DNA of 64,000 nt from Lophium mytilinum (taxonomy: Eukaryota > Ascomycota > Dothideomycetes > Mytilinidiales > Mytilinidiaceae), in NCBI GenBank assembly GCA_010093605.1, contig MU004188.1, positions 1,188,341 through 1,252,340 of the forward strand, read 5' to 3'. The notes under the pieces were generated by a model. It saw only the letters and a program-made list of their open reading frames with translations, made no database searches and had not been told where the DNA came from. Below, in pieces: positions 22,954 through 33,652 of this stretch. Within the stretch, counting starts at the first letter, position 1; the number at the start of each line of letters is the position of its first letter. Position numbers and translations under genes: made by a program.

Positions 22954-25569
22954 GAGGTACTCAGAACAGGCTTCAAAAACGAGAAGCCTAACAGAGGCGA
23001 TGAAATTCTTTGGGACACAATAAAGCAGTGCTGTCGGGGCCTTGTTCAAGAAGATGCGTCCAACAGAGTTGACTTTCTCCATCACTCTCTCCGAGAATAT
23101 CTCAACCGAGAAGATGGTCTGAAGAAGATTCCAAGACAAAACGAGGAGCCGGGGAAGCGTTGCATTGCATATCTTGGTTTAAAATCCTGCACAGGAGGCG
23201 TCTGCCTTGATCCTGGCTCACTTGAAGAGCGAAGAGTGAAATGGCCACTCTTGGACTACGCAACCAGATATTGGACACAGCATTTTATACTCTTCGAGAA
23301 AACCAAGAGCCGACAAATCGCGAACGAGGAATACATGAACGGATCATTCCACGCACTAGCCTTTGATTTCCTTCGCTACGATGATCAGGTGGAATCTTCG
23401 TTCCAAATCAATATGTTTCAAGATCCAGGACTGAGGTTCATGTTTCGAATGTTTCCGAACGAACCCGAGACCGCTTCAGAAATCCTGCACGAAGCCGACA
23501 TCCCTGGTAAATCCCTAGAAAAATCCAACATCACTTCCGCAGCCGGGTTGTTTCCAGAGAGAATGCGCGAACTGCACAGAAAACTTTTTTATGCATCTGC
23601 AGCTAACCGGACAACTGGACTGCATATTACGTGCGCTTCCGGATTTCGCACTCTCGTCCAAAAGCTGTTGGCTGTTCGCCCTGATCTTCTCAACCGCCAA
23701 GACTTCTTTCAGATGTCGCCGTTACACATCGCTGCCTAACGTAGCGACGCGGATATAGTTCAACTTCTAACTACAGAAGGCGCAGATCTGAATAGTCAGA
23801 ATTTGATTGGGGAAACCCCCTTAATTCTAGCTTGCCAACATAACGACGGGCGGTCTCCGGGCAGGCCCCTCAAAAAGGCCCCTTCGTCACGTGCTCATAT
23901 AAGCGAATTTTATAAACATTATAAAACTTAACACGGCCCTCTATACCTCTCTCCTATCTTTATATTCTATCTCTGCTAAGTAACCTACCGACGCTCGTTT
24001 ATAGAAAGAGGCGTAGAATAAGAGAAGAAGAACTCTATTCTATAGATTAATACTAAGCCAATAAATAACTTAGGATAATACCGGGCGGTTTAAATCTATA
24101 CTATAGGTAGTTTCCCTATATCCTTTACAGGCGGAGTAGCTAGAATAGGCAGGAACTACTATAAAATCTAGTATAGATCCCCTTCTAGCGTGCTATATAT
24201 AATAGCCCTATTATCTCTATTACTAAGTAATATATTATTATTAATATTAGCGTTAAATTTAGTAAGGGTCTTACTAGGCCTAGCTAGCCCTAGGCATAAA
24301 GCGCGCTCGCTAAAAGTAATAATTTAATAATATTTAATAAGGCTGCAATGCAATAGATAGAGCAGCTTAATATTAATAGAATTACTAATTTTTTAGTGTT
24401 AAGTCTAGGCCCCAGGGCCTATGAGTTTTATAATGTTTATAAAATTCGCTTATATGAGCACGTGGCGAAGGGGCCTTTTCGAGGGGCCTGCCCGGAGACC
24501 GCCCGACATAACGACCAAACCGTTGTTAATATCATCATGGAATACAGCGATCAAATCGATGTTAACGCTCAGACGATGGATACTCGGAATCGGCAAGAGC
24601 TGGAATATCTGGCCTTCGAACAACGAGAAAGTATGTTTCGACCGGAACCTTGCGGAGCGAAAGTTCGCACCGTTAGCGGCCGTACCGCACTACATGAGGC
24701 GGCACGAGCGGGAAACGTGCATCCACTAAAAAGACTTCTTGCTAGCCCCAAAATCATCGTTGACTCCCCAGACTTAAATGGCCTGACGGCGCTGCACAAT
24801 GCTTCCATCTATGGTCACCTCGATGCTATGAAACTCCTACTGGAAGCAGGTGTGGATCCGAATCAAAAGGTTAGCTTGCCTTACGAGAAGCCTGCGGTCT
24901 CGGATTTAGAGAGGACAACGTACATGTGGACAGCCCTTCATTTCGCCAGCGCGTACGTGAAAGACTCCGTTCGTTCATACGCCAATCTCTACAACATGCT
25001 AGTTGATTTAGGAGACACGCTTTTGCACTCAGCCGCCGCATCTGGGAAATCAGAGAGCGTACTTCTTCTCCTTCAACAGCCAAGCGTCGACATCAACGCT
25101 CAGAATGCAATGGGCTTTACAGCTCTACACAGCCGCATTCGCCAGAACGAAAAACTGTGTCAACTTGTTGCTGCTCCACGAAAAGACCATTCATAATGTT
25201 CGGGATAAATACCGTCGAACGCCTTTGCACGTAGCTGCACAATTTGGAGCACCCAACGTTATAAGGCTATTCCTCGAAAACCCTAATGTTGACGCCAATT
25301 CTCTAGACGAAGATAACCACTCGCCACTTTTCTACGCTGCACGCTGCGACTGGCCCGGCTGGTAGGAGGCATTCAGTCTCTTCTGGGGACACGCTAGGGT
25401 AGATCGCGGTTTGCGCGATTCTAAGGGTCGTACAGTCTTGGCGTTCGCTGAGGCCATCGGTGCCCGCAAGGTCATTGAACTCATATACAATAGCGGTCTC
25501 GTAGACCACGGAGGAGGTGCAGCCCAGGCGGAGGATGAAGCAGCTTTGTTTGAAGAGGAAGATTACTGA
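22954..25569 (+). pseudogene. Decayed NACHT-ankyrin (NLR-like) gene, 5'-truncated
   Basis: The first readable part (22954-23736) matches the segment after the NACHT domain in fungal NACHT-ankyrin proteins: VDFLHHSLREYL, then VKWPLLDYATRYWTQHF. Ankyrin repeats follow, such as TALHEAARAGNVHPLKRLL, TALHNASIYGHLDAMKLLL and PLHVAAQFGAPNVIRLFL. The ATPase half is missing, and a stop (TAG 22951-22953) and a telomere-like tract stand at the break. Four lesions are visible: a TAA at 23737-23739, a 659-bp transposon after 23846, a +1 shift near 25131, and a TAG at 25363-25365. Family proteins are thought to act in non-self recognition and programmed cell death; this copy is not functional as read. The frame ends with TGA at 25567-25569. 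Confidence 0.8.
23847..24505. mobile_element. Non-autonomous TIR transposon, Mutator-like (MULE)
   Basis: The 659-bp element has 82-bp terminal inverted repeats (23847-23928 and 24424-24505) differing at two positions, with ends CGGGCGGTCTCC...GGAGACCGCCCG. It is flanked by a perfect 9-bp duplication ACATAACGA (23838-23846 and 24506-24514). A 9-bp duplication and long inverted repeats are typical of the Mutator superfamily. The centre is AT-rich with no open frame, so the element depends on a transposase elsewhere. It sits inside an ankyrin codon series: deleting the element and one duplication copy restores the frame. Confidence 0.85.
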
Positions 25570-26366
25570 AATGACGGAATGTTTAAAATGGCTGGAATTC
25601 TTCACACGAGAAATATCGCGACAACTGGAGGCCGTTACAACCTTTGGCGCGGATCCGGTGGCTGGGAAAAGTAGGACGTATACATGGTACGTCAATCACA
25701 GTGGGCACTCAAATGGTTAAAGTCGTTCTATCGGCTCAAAGATGGTGGGCCCTCCGAGTGTCAGGTTTCTCGTATAGACCAGTGGATTGGATTAGCTGAA
25801 ACCAAAAACGATCTCGAGCCGACCTTATACGAAATAGCTCTACGTCCGTTATCAACAATCGTGAAGGGTGAGAGGTAGACCGAGGCCTTAGTTTTTCTAG
25901 AATTGTTAGTGAGGAGATAGGGAAGGTAAAGGGATGGTTCTTTCTGGCTGGAGAGACGAATATAAAGACTGGTATAATCAGACAGCGGGCAGAACTTCAT
26001 CTCGTGTATACGGCTGATGTAGAGTTATACAATGAAGTCATATTACCATGCTAGGAACTCAGTGGCAGCCTTCCGAGGGGCCTGATCTGAATGCGCAAGA
26101 TCCAATGCTATTACTGAGGTGTGAACGAAACGCCTGCAATGCTCCCCTGTTTCTTCATCACCACTCAAGCACCTGGAAGGAACGAAAACGCTCAAACACC
26201 TAAACACCGACAATGCAGTTGCGCTCGGCACCCACCAGCCCCATCTCACTTCATTATAACATCCGGGAACATAACCTGCACAACCTCGTCCAGGAGCATA
26301 AACGCTAGATGCGTACTACAAATCTCGTTAGCAAGCACTCCTCCCAAATCGAAATTAATCAACCAC
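25570..26366. other. Decayed sequence downstream of the NLR remnant
   Basis: About 800 bp with short open pieces (for example 25684-25878, ending in IVKGER) that look protein-like in places but belong to no family I recognise. They may be further remains of the same gene or a neighbour. The right end includes the 3' region of MDM1. Confidence 0.35.
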
Positions 26367-29300
26367 TCACTTCAATCGCTGATTGTTAACGGTCGCCAGA
26401 ATCCGCCTGCTCGCCGCCTGTGCATTCGCCCTCCCCACCACACTGCCTGCCAACTCGGGTACCAGCGTCGCGAGCACCAGCCCCGCCTCTTTTCTACTAC
26501 GCGCCTTATCCGCAACCGTGCGGGTGGCGGGCTCGCGCATCTTCCCAGCAGGCCACATGGTGCCTTTGACCAGATCAAGGTACTTGAGGACATTGTCCTC
26601 AGCCAGGAAGAGCTTCGCGTGCTCGCGTACCTTGCGCTCAATCGTCCCACCAAGGAGTTGGTGAAGAACCACGACGACAGCGCGCCCGCGTAGCCAGTTT
26701 GTTTCACGGTTTAGCTCGAAAGCTTCGAGGAAAAGGTCACAGATGGGCTTGACGAAAGGCTCAAGCTCGCGGTTCTCGAAGGCGCGGAGTTCGGCCTCGG
26801 CCTCAGCGTCTGTGCTTGGAAGGTCAGGTCCCGCGCCGACAAGCGTAGAGGTTGGGAGCGCGGTGCCGCCGTTTTGGGCGAGCTGCGATGTAGCGGCTGA
26901 GATGAGGTTCTGGCCGGCGACGGAAAGCTGGTCGAGGACGGGGATGTTGCCGAGGAATTCTTCCATGCCGTCGGTAACTGAGTTGTAGATGCGAGTGACG
27001 AAGTCACGGCTGTCGGAGGACTGGGAGGAGTTGAGATCCGTGGGGGAGATGGCGGCTTGAGAAAGGAAGGCACGAAGTTCACGACTACGACAGATGGCGG
27101 GGATGAGGAGGAGTTCCTGTGAAAACGGGTTGTTAGTGGACTGTCGACAGGCGGAGTGAGGTCGGAGGACATACCCTCAGATATCTTTCTAGTCCTAGCC
27201 TTCTCTTCTGCAGGAAGTCTTTCTGCAACTTCAGGACCATTTGTCGGCGAGGGAACTCAAGATTCCTGATTTGTGGATATTTCGCGCGTAGCCTTTTGTT
27301 CAGATCGTGGAATTCGCTATATCGGCGTGTCACCACCCAAACTGCAGCGGGCATTTGGTCGCCAGCTCGACGTCGGACCTCTATGACATCTGTGAAAATT
27401 AGACGAGGCCTCCAATGGTAGCTGAGGACTAAGTCTGAACTTACACATAGCGTATTCTCGGCCGTCCTCTTCGTTTCCTACCATGATAGATTGGATGAAA
27501 ACAGTGGCACGACCGTACAAGCTGTTGTCGCTCTCTTGAACAATGTACTGCTGCCTCTGCAGCTCCTTTCGATGTATCTCCCTTTGCAGACTAGCTTTAG
27601 ATTTACGAAGGATCCTGAGCTCAGCAGCATTGTTCGTCAGTTCAGCCTTTGTAGTGAGCGAGTCTACAATAGAATCCTGCGCAACCAATCTCTCGATGTC
27701 CGCAGTGAGAGCGTCAATAGCTTCAGCTAGTCCCAGATCTCCAGGAGCAGCTTCGTGAATCTCTTCATCATCAGTCTTTTGAGCGGTGTCAGGGTCTTCA
27801 ACCTCATCTTCAAGAAACTTTTCTTCATCGCCGAAAAGGTCGTCTTCTGTGAAGACTCCAAGACGAGATGGTTCGCCGACGAGGCCAAGAGAGGCAATGC
27901 TTTTCTTCTCCCTCTCTTTTTTTGACATGGATGGCATCGGCGAAGTAGGACGGGGTAGTTCAATCGAACCTTTCAAGGACTCATTGTCTAGAGGGGAGTT
28001 GAGAGCACTGACGCCCTGCTCAGAGAATATTGACCCTTTATCAGGTTCGTCCTCCATGATGTCGTTCAAAGCTGCTTGCATTGCATCGACGATCTTGGTA
28101 TCATTACCGGCTGGACGCGCATGTTCAGGCTCCGACTCGAGACTTTGTGTAGATCGTGCAAGTGGATCGCTGTCGTAGTCGTCGTCAAACAACGGTGCAC
28201 GGCCTCCATCTAACGAGCGTCTGAGTGGGGGTTCCGCCTCGAGAGACTTGTTGTAGCCTTTGAGATCTGACGAAGATACAGCGGCTCTCCGTAAATCGGG
28301 GACGTGCAAGGCGTGTCGTGAAGTCTGTGCACGAGCCATTTTGGCAGGTGGTATAATGGGAGCTCTGGTAGCATCAGGAACGCTAGTATTGGCTTTTGTT
28401 GGACTTGATGGGCTTGGGCCAGACGCTTCGTCTAAGGCGAGTAGCTTGAAATAAAGATCTGACTTCTTGAAACGTCGAAAGTGTGGTTCCGTCATGTCTT
28501 CATACACAGCGGTCTGAGCCTGTAAGATAGCCCTACGAGCTACCTGGTACTGTAAAGGGGTAGCGGTCTTTCCAGCTGCCAGGAAGTCTTTGACGGCTTG
28601 TCGAGCCTGGGGTGTCACTTTCAGCTCGGGTTTTGTTAGATATGCATCGTTGATTTGGGCAAGATCCGCGCGATCTGAGTCGGTCCATGTGGCTTGTGAT
28701 CCAAAGTAATCTTCCGGTTCATCTGTACCTTGTTCTAAAGGGTTTCGAAAGCCGTCAACGACAATCCAGAACTGGACTAGGCGCATAAGATTCAAACGGT
28801 CCATATACTCCATGAAACAAGACAGCCCAGTGGCATCATAGAGGATATCTCTCAAAGATGCTTTTTCGAATTTAGAGGCCGTTCTCCTGTGTCCTAATTG
28901 GGGCGGCTGGATAGACAGTTTTCCTTTGACTGATCCCCCGGCGCCCAGGGTGGTGACCTTTTGGTCCAGGATTCGCTTTGCTGTCTCAAGCCGGCGAAGA
29001 TACATGGAATCTTGCTCTTCTACAGCTGATTCTCGGCGTAGTTGTCCTGCAACTTCGCTCCTGAAGCGGCGTGCATCTGCGAGGGTGTTGGTCTGCCTGA
29101 TAGCTCGAATGAAACGCTCAAACTTTCGCTCGTTGTCGTTGGGAGATAACTTAGGGAACTGGACGTTCTTTGGATTTTTCGGAGAAGGTGGAGCATGCTC
29201 ATCGAGGGCAGCGCGGAGCTTCCGAACTGTTTTTCGGTCTTGTAGCACGCTTCGGCCCTGCAACTCAGTTAGTACGCGTCAATTAACCATTTGATTACCT

Positions 29301-30257
29301 TACATATGCCTCCATCAACTGATTCCATGTGTCCGGATCAGAGAGCATTTGCATCACCGGAAACAAGACTGCGCAAGCAACGATCTCTTTGATCAATACG
29401 AGCACAGCAGAGCTAGTGGTCATAGCCGGTGGTAGGACTTTCGGAATCAATCTTGTGACGATGCTTCGTAAATACTGTTGCTGTACAAGTTTCGTATTCG
29501 AAGACGCCAGAGACGCGGCTGAGTGCAATTTCCCATCCTTATACTTTGCTGCAATAGCAAGATCGACCTCTTCAGATTCCGTAAGACTGCGAGTGAGCCT
29601 TTTTCCGCGAACGACTCGCTCTGCCTCATAGAAGTCCTTCATATGTCCAGTAATGAGGGGCACCATTCTAGAAACCACCACTTCGACCATGTCTACCGCA
29701 AACATCCTGTCTCGTATATCCACAAGCGCAGCCCGGACTGCTCGATCAACCTCGTTCGTGAAGGTCGCCCTCGGACTAATTTTCCCGTACCATGTTTGCA
29801 CAAAGTCCCGAAGTATAAGGTCGATTAGGCCGTCAATGTTATCGGAAATGATAGTGGATTGTGGATATAGCCGCTCTTTTTCGTAGAGGGTCCGCTTGGT
29901 CAACGCCTCCGTTTCCGCGGTCCATAACCCGGGCGCAACAAATGCCACCGTCCTGCTTCCGTATAGAGTCTCCCCATTTTTCCAGTGTTGCAGATCCCTC
30001 GAGGTCGTGAGGGTGAACCATAGCAGGAGGGCGGCGGTGCTGGCAACGCCGGCGCAGAAGGCGTAGGGGAGATAGCGTAAGGTGGGGATCCAATGGGTGA
30101 CGAATCCCCAAGCGATGAAGGCGACGATTGCTGCGATAATCACATCTCTGCGACGAAGGGCCATAGTCCAGGAAAGTCCATAAGCAGTCGATCCGGCATC
30201 TTGTTCTGGCTGGCGTGCAGTGGGAGTGTTGCCAGGCGTAGCGATTAATCGCATCAC
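26367..30257 (-). CDS. MDM1: Mdm1-type sorting nexin (PXA-RGS-PX-nexin C)
   Basis: Endoplasmic-reticulum protein that tethers to the vacuole or lipid droplets and binds phosphoinositides (the SNX13/14/25 family). Four exons (30257..29304, 29257..27445, 27389..27175, 27116..26367) give 1,243 residues. Two membrane segments lie at about residues 38-85. The PXA domain covers about 120-320 and ends at DPDTWNQLMEAY. The RGS-like domain starts near 480 (LRDILYDATGLSCFMEYMDR). A long acidic/Ser linker and a coiled coil (LQREIHRKELQRQQY) follow. The PX domain starts near 920 (VTRRYSEFHDLNKRL, LEFPRRQ). The C-terminal nexin domain has LHQLLGGTIERKVRE. The likely true start is the later ATG at 30164 (MALRRRDVIIAA), which sits right before the first membrane segment. 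Confidence 0.9.
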
Positions 30258-31744
30258 GAAAGTTGATACGGGAGCTCGGGCGTGTCATGTGAGCCCTTCA
30301 CTAGAGCCCTAACCCAACTCTAGACACAACCGCCACTGTCACCAGACGACGAGTACTATTATCTACTACTTACTGTGGTAGAACCTCAGGTCAAGATTAG
30401 GAATCTTCTGCCTATCGTCCCACCCGGGTCGGCCCTCCTGCGTTTCAATCGCTTCCCAAGTTAACGAACGAGACATGAGATACACCCATCTCGACTGGCA
30501 CATCGTCTGCACGAGCACTGCACGGGCGATTACTGCTACACGAACTGCCTCGAGGTCATTCCAGTATCTTGAAACAGCCTAGTGAACATTACCGAGGAAC
30601 TACAGTAGACTCTCGCGCCATAACAAGGAATTATCAACTCCGTGCTCCTAACGGACTAACATTCATCATGAAAAGGACTATCAATAGCTATATTTTCACT
30701 AAGAGCTTGTTCTTTTCTCCGCAATAGTAGCGTGTTTGATAAAGTTTCCCCTTTCTTCTCTTCCATTCTATGTGAGCAGCTGTATCTTGTGCAAATGGCG
30801 ACATCTTTAAGTCCTTCACGCTTCTCGTTTCGAGGAAACCGCATACACCCCGAAGACTACGGTTCTTCTGCACCCGAAGAAACCAGTCGACCCACTACCA
30901 GAAGGCGAAGAGGAAGCACGGAGGTTGCAATTATGAGTCGACACTGGCAGCCACGTCCGTCGACGCTTGCGTTGATAGCATGCACCCCGCTCCCCATTCA
31001 GGAGCCTCAAGAACAAGCTTTGGCGATGTCCATCTCGCGAAGGCTTTGGACTCAAACAACCATGTGGGATCTGATCTGATAGCAGGTCACCAGTGGCTCA
31101 GAGCACTTGGGGGTTGCGGGAAAGTGCTTTTTCCCCTTGGCTCCCCACGCTCGTATCCACCTCGAGCCTAAACCTGACGCTTCTGTTTACGCATGCATGA
31201 AATCCCTCGACTACCCCGTACCGCCCTACCACCATCATGTACCTGCATGCATCTGACTGGGCGGGGTCCCTTGATCAACCTACGATAAACGTTTGGGACG
31301 TTTTGTGGCTGGCGGCTTGCGGAAAATAGCTCCAGATGTCAGTCAAAATGTAGAAGTGATCGGAGATAGCGCGACCTGATAAGGGAGGTGAGAGAATGCA
31401 TACAGAGAATGCCACGTTCCCGACTATCAAACCATGAGGCGATGTTTTCAGTCTGCCAATGAGAGTCCCACGCTATTCTATTTTCTTGCGCAAAACCGTC
31501 TCAACTTGATGTTGCTTCAAGGGTAAAGCGCGTTGCTTTTTCTCCAACGTTTAACGAGATAAGCTACAAGCAATGATCCTCCCGCCTCACCGACACTGCA
31601 ACCTGGACAGCAATCAGCTTTCTTTACTTCGCCTCTCTCTGGGTAGGGGTCCTGGATAAGATATGCTTCCAACATATATGTTCGAGCCGCAGGATCGAGG
31701 CTTGCACGTTTGACAGCGCCGATCATACTTCAATACTACTCAAT
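30258..31744. promoter_or_regulatory. Intergenic region between divergent MDM1 and receptor gene
   Basis: About 1.5 kb. A 115-codon open frame at 30732-31079 and a 63-codon one at 30980-31171 lack any domain and are composition-neutral, so I do not call them. No repeat or RNA gene is seen. Both promoters must be here. Confidence 0.4.
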
Positions 31745-33152
31745 ATGTTTCTATCACCGAGAGAGCCGTTATCCGCACCCGCTAAAAGGGCTGAGATACA
31801 TACGCTGAACGTCGTTATCCTTATTGTCAGCATCATCTCTGCTCTAGGTGCGGGATGGATCATTATAAGCTTCATAGTTAGTTGGCCGTTGCAGCCCCTC
31901 TTATAATAGTACCTAAAGTCTGACCCTCAAAGCTTTTCAGATCTGTCAGAACGTTTCGGCATCAGCTCATCCTTGGGTTGGCCATCAGCGATTTCTTAAT
32001 GGCGATTAATTTCATGTCTTCATCCGCGGTCAACATCTCCGGCCACATCATATCAGAAAAGCCGCAGGAGAAGTTCTGCGACTTCAACGGCTTCATGACC
32101 CAGGTGTTTGTCGTCCAAAGTGAGTGACTCAATTTGAAGCCCTGCTACAACTTAGGTAGCTGATTCTCAGCGAAGCGGATTACTGGGTCCTGCTCATCGC
32201 CGTATGCACATTCTTCATTGTAGCCAACCACAAACGCCAATCAACTTGGGTACAAGAGCACCGCATCATCCTCTGGTGCCTACCATGGGGATTCTCCATC
32301 TTATGGGCTGCTCTAGGAATGGGCCTCATCGGATACGGCGACATCGGAGCATGTACATACATACCTCTTGCCCTCCAAACCGCAACCTTCCCCCCACTAA
32401 CAAACCCACAGGGTGCTGGTTCACATCCGACAAAGTGCGCCTCCTCGTCAACTTCATCCCGCGCTGGCTCATCATCCTCACCCTGCTCGCTCTATACGCG
32501 CGCCTCTACCTCCTCATCCACAAAGCCCACAACCGCTTCCACAGCTTCGACCACCCCTCGGGCTCCCTCGAACTCGCACCCTCCGCCGACTCCATCTCCT
32601 CCACCCACCGCATCGGCAAACCCGGCCCAACCTTCTCTACCTCCACCCCCCGCGACTCCGAAAGCGGCCCTACAGCCCCGCCGCCTCGCCTCACGACGCA
32701 CACGCGCGGCCCGAACCCCGTGCTGAAGAAGATGGCGTACCAGATGATGCTGTACCCGCTCGTGTACATGGTCATCTGGACGATTCCCACCGCCGTGCGC
32801 ATCTACCAGGCCGTGACGGGGAAGCCGGCGCCGTTTGGCATCGCGACGGTTGATAAAGTAAGGCGCCTTGCACCCCTCGCCCCCATTCCTACCCCCTCGT
32901 CCCCCGTCCTACCCACCCGCACAACCCACCCTACCCATCCACTCGGGAGCCGCTATTTCTGAAAAAGCAAACGCTTACGGGAATTCTCTACTCTAGTCGT
33001 GCATCGTCATCCAAGGCTTCGCGGACGCGCTCATCTACGGCTTCAACGAGGCGTCGATGGGCGTGTGGCGCGCGAAGTTGTTTCCACGGAGGCAGGCCGA
33101 GAGGAGGGGAGGGGGGACTGCGTATTCGAATTCTGGTCATTCGCGGCCTTGA
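31745..33152 (+). CDS. Git3/Crl-type seven-helix receptor
   Basis: Plasma-membrane G-protein-coupled receptor of the fungal Git3/cAMP-receptor-like class, expected to sense nutrients and signal to cAMP-PKA. Five exons (31745..31876, 31933..32119, 32176..32352, 32412..32857, 32997..33152) give 365 residues. Helix 1 is VVILIVSIISALGAGWIIIS, followed by FRHQLILGLAISDFLMAINF, FNGFMTQVFVVQTDYWVLLI and RWLIILTLLALYARLYLLI. A Ser/Pro-rich loop three follows, then helices 6-7 with MLYPLVYMVIWTIPTAV and CIVIQGFADALIYGFNEASM. The cytoplasmic tail is short. Acceptors of introns 1 and 2 are AAAG and GAAG, and other nearby AGs break the frame. The ligand is unknown. Confidence 0.85.
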
Positions 33153-33652
33153 TAGTGCGAGGCCATGGTTTCCTGGTTTGTTGATGTCCTTTCAGTGGTC
33201 TTGATGATATCCTAGAGAGGTTAGTGACGGAATACAAACCGAGCTTAAATCTGATTATTCATCTTTAGAGTCGTGACATGGTATAAGCATTTCATTACAG
33301 CCCTTTTGAGCCCCTATCCGCATATCTATCGCACAAGTCATGTCGTTCCATAAGCGGGACCGCTCGCTCGCTTGCCTGAACTCCACAGCCGTACTCCACC
33401 CGGACTGACCTGACCGGGCTGGTTGAACACGCATCCCCTCTGAACCCGACTCGTGAAAGCCCCCGAGTCCCTAATACCGAGACCTCCTACCGGCCACCAA
33501 CTACCAACAGAACCCCGTCAAGATCGACTCCCAATGCAAATGCAGTGCACCGTCCAAAGAACACCGGGTATGCTTCACCGCACTAACGCCACCAGCCGCC
33601 GACACCTAGGAAACAGAAGGAGAACAAACACCTGACACCCAGCGGCTGCCTC
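33153..33652. other. Intergenic region between convergent genes
   Basis: 500 bp between the receptor and sirtuin stop codons, likely both 3' untranslated regions. No feature is seen. Confidence 0.5.

Noticed and set aside
30732-31079. 115-codon plus-strand open frame
   Set aside because: No recognisable domain and several overlapping frames; treated as intergenic.
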